Positions 1-7,553 of a stretch of DNA of 14,175 nucleotides are shown here, in pieces. The position numbers and the translations under genes were made by a program. This DNA comes from an uncultured Prevotella sp. (GTDB lineage Bacteria > Bacteroidota > Bacteroidia > Bacteroidales > Bacteroidaceae): the NCBI GenBank assembly GCA_900546605.1, contig URDV01000025.1, positions 1 to 14,175 of the forward strand, read 5' to 3'. The first letter of the stretch is position 1. Each line of letters opens with the position of its first letter. The notes below the pieces were generated by a model. The model made no database searches. It was given only the letters and a program-made list of their open reading frames with translations, and was not told where the DNA came from.

Positions 1-55
1 TTGTTAACCTGTCAACTTGTTAACCCGTTAACCTGAAATTCCGCCAACGGGTTAA
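1..55. repeat. Left copy of 55-bp inverted repeat made of 8-bp GTTAAC-type units
   Basis: This stretch is the exact reverse complement of 14087-14141 (55 of 55 bases by eye). It reads as consecutive 8-base units such as TTGTTAAC, CTGTCAAC, TTGTTAAC and CCGTTAAC, with two diverged units (CTGAAATT, CCGCCAAC). The left edge coincides with the window edge, so the tract may continue upstream. The 8-base period is not a multiple of three and no open frame depends on it, so it is read as non-coding. Its function is unknown. Confidence 0.9.
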
Positions 56-59
56 AATG

Positions 60-95
60 AAGGATGTGACATGGTTTTCACCTTGACACATCCTT
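60..95. other. Stem-loop upstream of the dipeptidase gene
   Basis: AAGGATGTG at 60-68 pairs perfectly with CACATCCTT at 87-95, leaving an 18-base loop. It lies 23 bases before the chosen dipeptidase start. It could be the terminator of a gene to the left or a leader structure of the dipeptidase mRNA. Only a short T stretch follows the stem, so the terminator reading is weak. No TAnnTTTG promoter element is visible between this hairpin and the start codon. Confidence 0.4.
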
Positions 96-118
96 TATTA
101 ATTAACACATATTGCTCA

Positions 119-1789
119 ATGAAAAATTTCATAAAGAAAGCAAGTCTATCCATCATAACGGCTTGTTCACTTATTTACACCACCCCTGAAGCTTTAGCGT
201 GTACCAGTTTTTTGGTAGGCAAAAAAGCCTCAGCCGATGGTTCCGCTTTCATCACCTACAACCAAGACGATTATGGCATGTTCGGTCGACTACACTACCT
301 ACCGGCAGCAAAGCACGCAGCAGGCGAAATGCGTAAAATAATTGATGGAGATACAAACCACTACTTAGGCGAGATACCCGAGGCACCTTACACCTATTCG
401 GTCATGGGGTACATCAACGAACACCAGGTAGGCATTACCGAAACTACCTTTGGCGGACGTGAAGAGTTAGTTGACCCTAAAGGAACCATTGACTATGTTA
501 GCCTAATGACCATAGCCCTTCAGCGGTCAAAAACAGCTCGCGAAGCCATAAAGGTTATGACCTCCTTGGTTCAACAATATGGCTATGCTTCTGAAGGCGA
601 AAGCTTTTCAATTGCCGACCCCAATGAGGTATGGATTCTCGAAATGATAGGCAAAGGCCCACAAGAGAAAGGAACTGTATGGGTAGCCATTCGTATTCCC
701 GATGATTGCATTGCTTGCCACGCCAACCAAAGCCGCATACATAAGTTCAACTTAAAGGACAAGCAAAACGTGATGTATGCCAAAGATGTAATCAGTTTTG
801 CTCGTAAACGAGGTTTCTTTAGTGGCAAGGATGCTGATTTTTCATTCTCTGACGCCTATGCTCCAGCCGACTTTAGTGCCATCCGTTACTGCGAAACACG
901 TGTGTGGAGCTTCTTCAATAAATGGGTGGATGGCATGGATCGCTATTTAGATTACGCTGATGGTAAGCATATAGGTAAGGCTGAGGTCATGCCATTATAT
1001 TTCAAGCCCAAGCAAAAACTTTCATTACACGATGTAATGAACTCTATGCGCGACCACTATGAAGGAACTCCTTTTGACATAACAAAGGATGTGGGTGCAG
1101 GCCCATATGAGACTCCTTACCGCCCTACACCGTTAGCATGGGAATATAAAGGCAAAAAGTACTTTAATGAGCGCCCCATATCAACCCAACAAACAGCAGG
1201 CACCTATGTTATTCAACTGCGCGACTTCATGCCTAACGCTGTAGGTGGTGTACTTTGGTATGGCAATGACGACCCCAACATGGTAGCCTACACGCCCGTT
1301 TATTGCTCTGCCACCCACGCTCCTGAATGCTACAACCCCAAAGATGCTGATGGTGTAACCTTTTCATGGAATTCGGCTTTTTGGGTTGAGAATTGGGTTG
1401 CCAACATGACCTACCCGCGCTATTCACAGCTCTTTCCTAGTTTAAAAGCTGCACGACAAGAACTTGAAGATGCATATGCAAAGCAACAACCGCAAATAGA
1501 ACAGAAAGCGCAAGAGTTACTAAAGAGTGACCCTGCACGTGCCAAAGCTTACTTGACGGATTATAGTTTACAATGTGCGCAACAAATGATGCAACGTTGG
1601 AAAAAGTTAGGCGAATATCTTATCGTAAAGTTCAATGACCAAGCGGTAAAACCCGAAAAGGATGGTAAGTTTGAGCTTACTCCCGATGGTTTAGGTAAGG
1701 CCGTTGAACGCCCAGGATTCAACAATAGCTATCGCGAAGTTATTATTAAAGAAACTAGCGACAAATATTTAATTCCTGAAAATAAGTAG
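119..1789 (+). CDS. Exported C69-family dipeptidase (PepD/peptidase U34 type)
   Basis: Family C69 enzymes are N-terminal-nucleophile amidohydrolases that cleave dipeptides; an N-terminal cysteine becomes the catalytic residue after processing. Here a signal peptide (residues 1-27, hydrophobic core IITACSLIYTT, ending EALA) is followed directly by Cys28 in ACTSFLVGKKASADGS, the typical C69 start of the mature enzyme. The following NQDDYG and the block around GITETTFGGRE also fit the family. The 556 residues match the usual length of the Bacteroidota exported form. An in-frame ATG at 71 would add 16 residues before the signal peptide; the ATG at 119 gives a normal Lys-rich n-region and is preferred. 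The gene stands alone, with repeat-rich DNA on both sides. Probable role: periplasmic or outer-envelope dipeptide hydrolysis for amino-acid nutrition. Exact substrate preference cannot be read. Confidence 0.9.
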   Translation: MKNFIKKASLSIITACSLIYTTPEALACTSFLVGKKASADGSAFITYNQDDYGMFGRLHYLPAAKHAAGEMRKIIDGDTNHYLGEIPEAPYTYSVMGYINEHQVGITETTFGGREELVDPKGTIDYVSLMTIALQRSKTAREAIKVMTSLVQQYGYASEGESFSIADPNEVWILEMIGKGPQEKGTVWVAIRIPDDCIACHANQSRIHKFNLKDKQNVMYAKDVISFARKRGFFSGKDADFSFSDAYAPADFSAIRYCETRVWSFFNKWVDGMDRYLDYADGKHIGKAEVMPLYFKPKQKLSLHDVMNSMRDHYEGTPFDITKDVGAGPYETPYRPTPLAWEYKGKKYFNERPISTQQTAGTYVIQLRDFMPNAVGGVLWYGNDDPNMVAYTPVYCSATHAPECYNPKDADGVTFSWNSAFWVENWVANMTYPRYSQLFPSLKAARQELEDAYAKQQPQIEQKAQELLKSDPARAKAYLTDYSLQCAQQMMQRWKKLGEYLIVKFNDQAVKPEKDGKFELTPDGLGKAVERPGFNNSYREVIIKETSDKYLIPENK

Positions 1790-1820
1790 GCTATTCGTAG
1801 CTCATTTTTACATTAAGGGT

Positions 1821-1839
1821 GGCTCTAATAATTCTGATA
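1821..1839 (+). repeat. End module, left outer copy
   Basis: GGCTCTAATAATTCTGATA. It matches the reverse complement of 2435-2453 at 18 of 19 bases and resembles 2224-2241. It marks the outer limit of the long palindrome. Confidence 0.75.
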
Positions 1840-1870
1840 GATGATTTGTACCCTATCGTGTGTATATTTT

Positions 1871-1918
1871 GTTAGTGAACGAAGGAGCATAGTGGGCTAT
1901 GCAACTGAGTGAACTAAC
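1871..1918 (+). repeat. 48-base hairpin module with GAGCATAG..CTATG core, copy 1
   Basis: The outer arms GTTAGT and ACTAAC pair, and the inner arms GCATAG and CTATGC pair around TGGG; two 10-base unpaired strands lie between. An inverted near-identical copy is at 2367-2414, and a related core with different arms is at 8629-8692. It could form a structured RNA or DNA cruciform. Function unknown. Confidence 0.8.
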
Positions 1919-1920
1919 AA

Positions 1921-2056
1921 ACATGGTGCAAGGCGAATGCAATCAAACATGTTTGAATTGCTGAGCCGCAGCCCATGTTCTCAAAGAAACATGGTGCAAG
2001 GCGAATGCAATCAAACATGTTTGAATTGCTGAGCCGCAGCCCATGTTCTCAAAGAA
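1921..2056. repeat. Two tandem identical 68-bp palindromic units
   Basis: Copies occupy 1921-1988 and 1989-2056 and are identical by eye. Each unit centres on the perfect 14-base palindrome TCAAACATGTTTGA and carries GGTGCAAGGCGAATGCAAT on one side and ATTGCTGAGCCGCAGCCCAT on the other. A third copy lies inverted at 2297-2360, with 64 of 64 bases matching. Read on the - strand, each copy has TTTG, then about 18-19 bases including CGCCTTGCAC, then ATGTTTG, which resembles the Bacteroidota promoter layout in degenerate form. Confidence 0.9.
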
Positions 2057-2223
2057 AAAAAAGACACATACGAGAGTGTACTTAGCCCATCATTACAACC
2101 CAATTCTATTGTTTCCACACACATTTCATTCAAAACATTTTTCCATTATAAAAGAATTTAGTAACTTGCACCCCAAATAGACAATAAAACTTCACTTAGT
2201 GTGAAATCGACCGACTGAAGGAT

Positions 2224-2241
2224 GGTTCTAAAAATTCTGAT
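2224..2241 (+). repeat. End module, inner copy
   Basis: GGTTCTAAAAATTCTGAT. It is a diverged direct copy of 1821-1839. It is followed within about 60 bases by a GCACCTTATCG stretch resembling TACCCTATCG after the left outer copy, which suggests a duplicated larger segment. Confidence 0.55.
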
Positions 2242-2296
2242 TTTAATATTCTAAAATTCAAATAGTTGCTTTGCACCTTATCGCATGTGTCTTTTT

Positions 2297-2360
2297 TTCT
2301 TTGAGAACATGGGCTGCGGCTCAGCAATTCAAACATGTTTGATTGCATTCGCCTTGCACC
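2297..2360. repeat. Inverted third copy of the 64-68-bp palindromic unit
   Basis: It is the exact reverse complement of 1925-1988 (and 1993-2056). On the + strand it contains TTTG (2338-2341), 19 bases ending in CGCCTTGCACC, then CTATTTG (2361-2367). This is a degenerate version of TTTG-N19-TAnnTTTG pointing toward the beta-galactosidase gene. The -10-like half is imperfect, so promoter function is uncertain. Confidence 0.85.
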
Positions 2361-2366
2361 CTATTT

Positions 2367-2414
2367 GTCAGTTCACTCAGTCACATAGCCCGCTATGCTC
2401 GTACGTTCACTAAC
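2367..2414 (-). repeat. 48-base hairpin module, inverted copy 2
   Basis: The reverse complement of this stretch matches 1871-1918 at most positions and keeps the core GAGCATAGCGGGCTATG and the outer GTTAGTGAAC. Together with copy 1 it gives the long palindrome of this intergenic region. Confidence 0.8.
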
Positions 2415-2434
2415 AAAAAAATACACAATCAACT

Positions 2435-2453
2435 TATCAGAATTATTAGAGCT
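2435..2453 (-). repeat. End module, right outer copy
   Basis: Reverse complement AGCTCTAATAATTCTGATA, which differs from the left copy at one base. It closes the long imperfect palindrome. Confidence 0.75.
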
Positions 2454-2548
2454 ACTCTAAAGTTTTTTTTTAGGAGAAAGCATACATGTGCTTCTCTTAC
2501 ACCTGATACCACATAAAAAAAGACAATTAATTATCAATATTTTTTTCA

Positions 2549-5500
2549 ATGAAACATTTAAGCCACTTACGCAGTGCGCTTACTACCCTATTGCTATGTA
2601 TGGCAGCAAGTATAATGCAAGCTGTCAACATTGACGATCCCGGTGTAGTTTACCGCATTGTATGCAAGACAAATGGTCAAGCTGTAACAAATGGTGACAA
2701 AAGTGAACACGACACCTACCTCACCACAGCCAACATTGACAACAATTCTGAAGGACAGGATTGGATGATTGTACCCGTATCGGCCAGTGATGGCATTTAT
2801 GCCTTCTACAATCCTAATTGTGACATGGGCATTGACATGGCACCCACCGCTGCCAAACCTTATCGACTGCTGCAATGGGATGCCAAGTTTACAGACTCCA
2901 ATCAGCAGTTCCTTATTAAGGCTGTCAATGACGACGAGTTCCAGTTTATGAACATAGCAGGCAATCGTGTTATGACACTACGTGCCGATGGTTCTATTTA
3001 CATGGACGAAGATTTAACTGCAGCCAATAGCTACTTTACACTGCAAGCTACCGACAAAAAGATTACTCAACCCATCAAAGGCTACACCTACTTGCTACGT
3101 AATCAAAAAACAGGCAAGGTGTTAAGCAACGCTGAAAGTCGCACTTCAGCCGCACTTATTTATGCCGAAGATTACCAAGAGGGGTACTATGGGCAACATT
3201 GGCAATACCGCAATGTAGAGTACAAAAGCGGCAATAACACACTTTACGCTGCCGTACTTTACAATGCTAAATATAACTATGCTATTGATGCTGGTTTAAA
3301 TGGTAACAAAGTACCTTTGCAATATGCACTCAATGCCAGCAACGCAAACCAGCAAGTAAACTTTGTTGCCGTTGATGGTCAAAATGGGGTTTATCGTATT
3401 GCCTATAAATATAATGGTACCACTTATTATATTTCGGCCAACGAGAAAGGTGACACACGCATGGTTACCGATGCAGACGATGAGTCTACTTACTTCACGC
3501 TTGACTACACCGATGCTTACGTGCCCGTGCTTAACGACTGGGAAAACCAAAAGGTGTTTGCCGTAAACAAGGAGGAAGGCCATGCCACCTACATGCCTTA
3601 TGCCAACACCACTGCCTTACGTGCCGATGCCAAACGTTACGCACAGCCTTGGCTTGACCCACAGAGCGATCGTTGGATGACCTTAAATGGTACTTGGAAG
3701 ATTAACTTTGTCACTTCACCCGACCAACGTCCAGGCGAAGAAGACTTTTACGGAAACGATGTAAACGTTTCATCATGGGAAGATATTGAAGTTCCTTCAT
3801 GTGTTGAAATGAAGGGCTATGGCGACCCTTGGTATGTAAATGTTGACTACCCATTTGAAGACCAACCTCCATACATTAATATGAAGAGTGGACTTTACAA
3901 CTCTGTAAGTTCTTTGCGCCGTAGCTTCACTCTACCTTCTGGGTGGACGGGCAACCGCATCTTCCTTCACTTCGATGGTATTTATAGTGGTGCCTACGTT
4001 TGGGTTAACGGCCAAAAGGTGGGCTACACACAAGGCTCTAACAATGATGCCGAGTTCGATGTCACTCCTTATGTACACGAGGGCGAGAACAACTTGAGTG
4101 TTCAAGTTTTCCGCTTTACTGATGGTTCATATCTTGAAGGACAAGATATGTGGCACATGAGTGGTATTCACCGTGATGTTTACCTCTTTGCTACTCCTAA
4201 AACTTACTTGCGCGACCACTACATTAGCAGCACGCTTGATGCAAGTTCTAACTATACCAGTGGCACAATGAACGTGGCCTTGACCATGAACAACCGCGAC
4301 GCTCAAGCCACAAGCAAGCAAGTTCGCGTACGCTTAATGAATCCTGAAGGTTCTCAATTAGCCGAACAAACGGCTCAATTCAACTTTACGGCAAATGGCG
4401 AAACTGAACAAACACAAACGTTGAGCTTCACTGGTTTGTCAAACCTTGAATTGTGGAGTGCTGAACAACCCCATCTTTACACCGTTGAATTGGCTCAACT
4501 TGATGCCAACGGAAATGAAGAGGAAGCCTTTGCTACAAAATATGGTTTCCGCCACATCGAAATTCCCGCCAACGACCACCGAGTTTACATCAACGGCAAG
4601 CAGGTTTACTTTAGAGGTGTTAACACGCAAGACACGCACCCCACTCGTGGTCGTGCCATTGACGTAGCCACCATGCTCAAGGACATTACACTCATGAAGC
4701 AGGCCAATGTTAACACTGTGCGCACCAGCCACTACCCACGTCAAGCCAAAATGAATGCCATGTTCGACTACTACGGACTTTACGTGATGGACGAGGCTGA
4801 CCTTGAATGTCACAAAAACTGGGGTGACCATGGCACTGGCTATAATAGCGGCACCTCAACAGGCTTATCAGCCGACACCAGTTGGCAACCTGCTTACCTT
4901 GACCGCGCTCGCCGCATGGTATTGCGCGACCGCAACTTCCCTTCTGTTATCTTCTGGAGTTTAGGCAACGAAAGCGGCTATGGTGTTAACCATGAGGCTG
5001 AATACAACATGGTGAAGCAGCTTGACAACCGCATTGTTCACTACGAAGGTGCTACCAATGCTGGCAAAAACACTGCCACTGACCTTTGGAGCATGATGTA
5101 CCCTTATCTTGAGGGTAACACCAAATCTGTGAACTACGATGCTAACAGCAACTGGGCTCAACAGCCTTACTTTATGTGTGAGTACGATCACGCCATGGGT
5201 AACTCGTTGGGTAACCTGCAAGAGTATTGGGATGTTATAGAAAGCAGCAAGTATGGTATAGGCGGTTGTGTTTGGGACTGGGTTGACCAATCCATCGTAG
5301 CTGCCGATGACATTAAGAACAATACACTAACCGAAAACGGCTTTAATAAATACCGCACTGGTTACGACTACCCCGCTGCTCCTCATCAAGGCAACTTCGT
5401 TAACAATGGTATTATCAATGCCGACCGCACTTGGAGTGCTAAACTTGACGAATTAAAGAAGGTGTACCAATATGTACGTTTTGAAAAGTTTGACGCTGCT

Positions 5501-6964
5501 ACAAGCACTCTCACGTTGCGTAACGTTTACGATTTCACTTCACTCAATGGCAAAACATTGCTTTACAATGTTACCATTGATGGCAAGCAAGTAAGCAATG
5601 GTCAGCTCACACTCTCTGACATTGCTGCAGGTAGCACTGCAACAGTTCAGTTAGATGCTCAATATGATGCTACAGCTGCCGAGGGCAAAGAAGTATTACT
5701 GAATGTTTCTATTGCTAACCCCGAAGCCACAACGTATGCTCCTGCTGATTATGTTATTGCCAATGGCCAGTTTACATTGCAGCAACGTGCCACTTCATTG
5801 GCCGCTGTCAACACGAACAATAATGCAGCATTAAAGCTCACACGTTCAGGCAACCTTACCACTATCAGCAATGACAAGGTTTCATTGAGCTTTAACAACA
5901 CTACTGGCTTACTCACCAGCTGGACTCAGAATGGAATTAAAGTTGTAAAGGAAGGCACTTCACCCGACTATGAAAACTATCGTTGGATTGAAAACGATGC
6001 ACCTTACGGCAACGATCCTTACTACAATAGCGACAATGGCATTAGCAGCCGTACACTTAGCAATGCTGGTGTAACATCTGATGGTAGCAAAGGCACTGTT
6101 ACCATTAAAGGTACTGGTTCATGGGCCAACTACGTGTTTACTTACACCATATATAATAATGGTGTGGTTGACCTTAAAACGCAGTTTACACCACAGGTTG
6201 CCAACACAGGTTACCAACGCGCCATTCGCCGTTTAGGTCTTATGATGCAGTTCCCTGGTGAATTTAGCAACATCAGCTATTATGCACGTGGTCCATTAGA
6301 GAACTACACCGACCGTCAAACAGGTTCTTTCCTCGGTCATTACACCACTACGGTGAGCGACATGAATGAATATTATTTGCGTCCACAGTCAATGGGTAAC
6401 CGTCAAGACTTACGCAACTTGGTTTTGGCCGACAATGAGGGCAACCGCATTCATGTTGAAACATTGGGGCAAGTAGCATTCTCTACTCTTTATTGGAGCG
6501 ATCAACAACTCAAGAATGCTTATCATAACTGGGAGTTGACCTTGCCTCAGAACGAAGCCGACCGCACCATCTATACACACTTTGACTATGTACAACGTGG
6601 TGTTGGCTCTGGTAGCTGCGGTCCTGATGTGCTGACTAAATATGCAGTTCCCACTTCAGGCACTTATGGTTACACTTTGCGTTTTAGCACCTCAAACTCT
6701 ATCACTGATGGCATTAACAATGCCTCACAAGCAGTTGACGACTTAAAGATTACGCACAACGATGTTGCTGTTAGCATTAGCGGTGCTATTGCCCAAGGCA
6801 CTACTGCCCGACTCTACAACGTGGGTGGTATCCTTTTAGCACAAACCAAAGCTACAGCACATTCACAACTGCTTACATTGCCTTTGGTTGGTCAACCTGT
6901 TGGTTCTTATTTGGTAGTGATTGAAACAAATGGTCAAAAGCGTGTTCACAAAATTCTGAAGTAA
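2549..6964 (+). CDS. Secreted GH2 beta-galactosidase-type glycosidase with beta-trefoil-like N-terminus and T9SS tail
   Basis: This is a predicted extracellular enzyme that removes terminal beta-galactosyl (or similar) residues from glycans by a retaining mechanism. Order: signal peptide 1-25 (ending IMQA); two beta-trefoil/ricin-like segments at about 28-170 and 173-330 (QDWMIVPV, GQHWQYRNV); GH2 sugar-binding jelly roll from about 368 (WMTLNGTW, GLYNSVSSLRRSF, WVNGQKVGYTQGS); Ig-like domain; TIM barrel with RTSHYP, FWSLGNESGYG (predicted acid/base Glu808) and MCEYDHAMGN (predicted nucleophile Glu878); LacZ small-chain-like beta-sandwich from about 1105; and a type A T9SS sorting domain at about 1395-1471 (LYNVGG, SYLVVIETNGQ, ending HKILK). 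At 1471 residues it is longer than E. coli LacZ (1024), explained by the extra ends. Both catalytic glutamates are present. No SusC/SusD pair is in view, so the natural substrate is open: lactose, host mucin or plant galactan are all possible. Confidence 0.93.
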   Translation: MKHLSHLRSALTTLLLCMAASIMQAVNIDDPGVVYRIVCKTNGQAVTNGDKSEHDTYLTTANIDNNSEGQDWMIVPVSASDGIYAFYNPNCDMGIDMAPTAAKPYRLLQWDAKFTDSNQQFLIKAVNDDEFQFMNIAGNRVMTLRADGSIYMDEDLTAANSYFTLQATDKKITQPIKGYTYLLRNQKTGKVLSNAESRTSAALIYAEDYQEGYYGQHWQYRNVEYKSGNNTLYAAVLYNAKYNYAIDAGLNGNKVPLQYALNASNANQQVNFVAVDGQNGVYRIAYKYNGTTYYISANEKGDTRMVTDADDESTYFTLDYTDAYVPVLNDWENQKVFAVNKEEGHATYMPYANTTALRADAKRYAQPWLDPQSDRWMTLNGTWKINFVTSPDQRPGEEDFYGNDVNVSSWEDIEVPSCVEMKGYGDPWYVNVDYPFEDQPPYINMKSGLYNSVSSLRRSFTLPSGWTGNRIFLHFDGIYSGAYVWVNGQKVGYTQGSNNDAEFDVTPYVHEGENNLSVQVFRFTDGSYLEGQDMWHMSGIHRDVYLFATPKTYLRDHYISSTLDASSNYTSGTMNVALTMNNRDAQATSKQVRVRLMNPEGSQLAEQTAQFNFTANGETEQTQTLSFTGLSNLELWSAEQPHLYTVELAQLDANGNEEEAFATKYGFRHIEIPANDHRVYINGKQVYFRGVNTQDTHPTRGRAIDVATMLKDITLMKQANVNTVRTSHYPRQAKMNAMFDYYGLYVMDEADLECHKNWGDHGTGYNSGTSTGLSADTSWQPAYLDRARRMVLRDRNFPSVIFWSLGNESGYGVNHEAEYNMVKQLDNRIVHYEGATNAGKNTATDLWSMMYPYLEGNTKSVNYDANSNWAQQPYFMCEYDHAMGNSLGNLQEYWDVIESSKYGIGGCVWDWVDQSIVAADDIKNNTLTENGFNKYRTGYDYPAAPHQGNFVNNGIINADRTWSAKLDELKKVYQYVRFEKFDAATSTLTLRNVYDFTSLNGKTLLYNVTIDGKQVSNGQLTLSDIAAGSTATVQLDAQYDATAAEGKEVLLNVSIANPEATTYAPADYVIANGQFTLQQRATSLAAVNTNNNAALKLTRSGNLTTISNDKVSLSFNNTTGLLTSWTQNGIKVVKEGTSPDYENYRWIENDAPYGNDPYYNSDNGISSRTLSNAGVTSDGSKGTVTIKGTGSWANYVFTYTIYNNGVVDLKTQFTPQVANTGYQRAIRRLGLMMQFPGEFSNISYYARGPLENYTDRQTGSFLGHYTTTVSDMNEYYLRPQSMGNRQDLRNLVLADNEGNRIHVETLGQVAFSTLYWSDQQLKNAYHNWELTLPQNEADRTIYTHFDYVQRGVGSGSCGPDVLTKYAVPTSGTYGYTLRFSTSNSITDGINNASQAVDDLKITHNDVAVSISGAIAQGTTARLYNVGGILLAQTKATAHSQLLTLPLVGQPVGSYLVVIETNGQKRVHKILK

Positions 6965-6996
6965 CACATCTTCTTTTGATGTTTACATAAACAACT

Positions 6997-7056
6997 GACT
7001 CGCCATTTTGAAGAATTCTTTAAAAACAAGTTCTTCAAAATGGCGAGTCTTTTTTT
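6997..7056 (+). terminator. Strong intrinsic terminator of the beta-galactosidase gene
   Basis: A perfect 19-bp stem (6997-7015 with 7031-7049, containing GACTCGCCATTTTGAAGAA) with a 15-base loop is followed by seven T (7050-7056). It begins 32 bases after the stop codon. Confidence 0.93.
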
Positions 7057-7085
7057 CGTTCACTTTTTTGATTAAAAATAAACGC

Positions 7086-7119
7086 AAAAAAGGCAGATAA
7101 TCATTACTGACTACCTGCC
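7086..7119 (-). terminator. Intrinsic terminator of the tRNA-Pro gene
   Basis: On the - strand GGCAGGTA and TATCTGCC pair (8 bp, one G-U) around a 12-base loop, followed by six T. It lies just downstream of the tRNA. It faces the beta-galactosidase terminator, so the two converging units are insulated from each other. Confidence 0.8.
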
Positions 7120-7131
7120 GTACAATTCAAG

Positions 7132-7206
7132 TCGGGGTGACTGGATTCGAACCAGCGACCACACGCCCCCCAGACGCGTACTCTAACCGGGCTGAGCTAC
7201 ACCCCG
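7132..7206 (-). tRNA. tRNA-Pro, anticodon GGG
   Basis: On the - strand a full cloverleaf folds: acceptor CGGGGTG paired with CACCCCG, discriminator A73, D-stem GCTC/GAGT, anticodon stem CGCGT/GCGTG with loop CTGGGGG (anticodon GGG), and T-arm GCTGG-TTCGAAT-CCAGT. The C1-G72 pair is typical of bacterial tRNA-Pro. CCA is not encoded and must be added after transcription. The tRNA reads Pro codon CCC and by wobble CCT. It has its own promoter and terminator on the - strand. Confidence 0.97.
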
Positions 7207-7217
7207 AATTGCGAGTG

Positions 7218-7248
7218 CAAAAGTACTACTTTTTTATTAAATAGCAAA
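7218..7248 (-). promoter_or_regulatory. Bacteroidota-type promoter of the tRNA-Pro gene
   Basis: On the - strand TTTG (7245-7248) is followed by 19 bases and TACTTTTG (7218-7225). This matches the Bacteroidota housekeeping sigma consensus TTTG-N19-TAnnTTTG exactly. The tRNA 5' end is 11 bases downstream of the -7 element. Confidence 0.85.
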
Positions 7249-7279
7249 TTTTTGAGCTATATTTTTTCAATTTATTTTC

Positions 7280-7540
7280 TTTGCTTCGCCAAGATAGGCG
7301 GCGGCTCGGTAATAAAATTAAAAGTCTTTCAGTCTTTTATTTTGTATTACGCTCGCCTTGCACTACTTTGCTTCGCCAAGATAGGCAGCGGCTCGGTAAT
7401 AAAAATAAAAGTCTTTCTGCCTTTTATTTTGTATTACGCTCGCCTTGCACTACTTTGCTTCGCCAAGATAGGCGGCGGCTCGGTAATAAAAATAAAAGTC
7501 TTTCTGCCTTTTATTTTGTATTACGCTCGCCTTGCACTAT
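7280..7540 (+). repeat. Three tandem 87-bp promoter-bearing palindromic repeats
   Basis: Copies start at 7280, 7367 and 7454 (TTTGCTTCGCCAAGATAGGC at the start of each). Copies 2 and 3 differ at one internal base; copy 1 differs from copy 2 at four. Each copy is itself an imperfect palindrome: GCCAAGATAG and GGCTCGGTAATAAAAATAAAAG on one side mirror CTTTTATTTTGTATTACGC and CGCCTTGCACTA on the other. Each contains TTTG-N19 followed by a -7-like TACTTTG (first two copies, one base short) or TATCTTTG (third, consensus). Since 87 is divisible by three, an open frame runs through the repeats into cysC, but it is not thought to be translated. Confidence 0.93.
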
Positions 7541-7545
7541 CTTTG
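7515..7545 (+). promoter_or_regulatory. Consensus promoter of cysC-tsaE
   Basis: TTTG at 7515-7518, 19 bases, then TATCTTTG at 7538-7545: an exact match to TTTG-N19-TAnnTTTG. The cysC ATG begins at 7554, only 8 bases after the -7 element, so the mRNA would be leaderless or nearly so. The promoter is formed by the 3' end of the last 87-bp repeat. Confidence 0.82.
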
Positions 7546-7553
7546 CCCACATT

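Larger units (their letters stand above)
1790..2548. other. 759-bp gene-free region dominated by nested inverted repeats
   Basis: No credible gene is seen here. The stretch 1821-2453 is an imperfect palindrome: left arm about 1821-2073, right arm about 2281-2453, separated by about 207 bases. Each arm carries, from outside in, a GGCTCTAATAATTCTGATA end module, a 48-base hairpin module, and one (right) or two (left) copies of a 64-68-base palindromic unit, followed by an A- or T-rich run with GACACAT. A further end-module copy lies at 2224-2241. The last 95 bases before the beta-galactosidase gene are AT-rich and show no clear promoter. Confidence 0.85.

Noticed and set aside
71..118. Upstream ATG at 71 as the start of the dipeptidase
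   Set aside because: It would put 16 uncharged, unrelated residues before a normal signal peptide. The ATG at 119 gives a Lys-rich n-region and places Cys28 right after the cleavage site.
1790..1808. Terminator for the dipeptidase: GCTA-TTCG-TAGC hairpin then T stretch
   Set aside because: The stem is only four base pairs and the T stretch is offset and interrupted, which is too weak to call.
2454..2548. Promoter or riboswitch directly upstream of the beta-galactosidase
   Set aside because: No TAnnTTTG element at suitable spacing and no stable conserved structure could be found in these AT-rich bases.
7280..7540. CRISPR array
   Set aside because: The 87-bp copies are directly contiguous with no unique spacers, and no cas gene is present.
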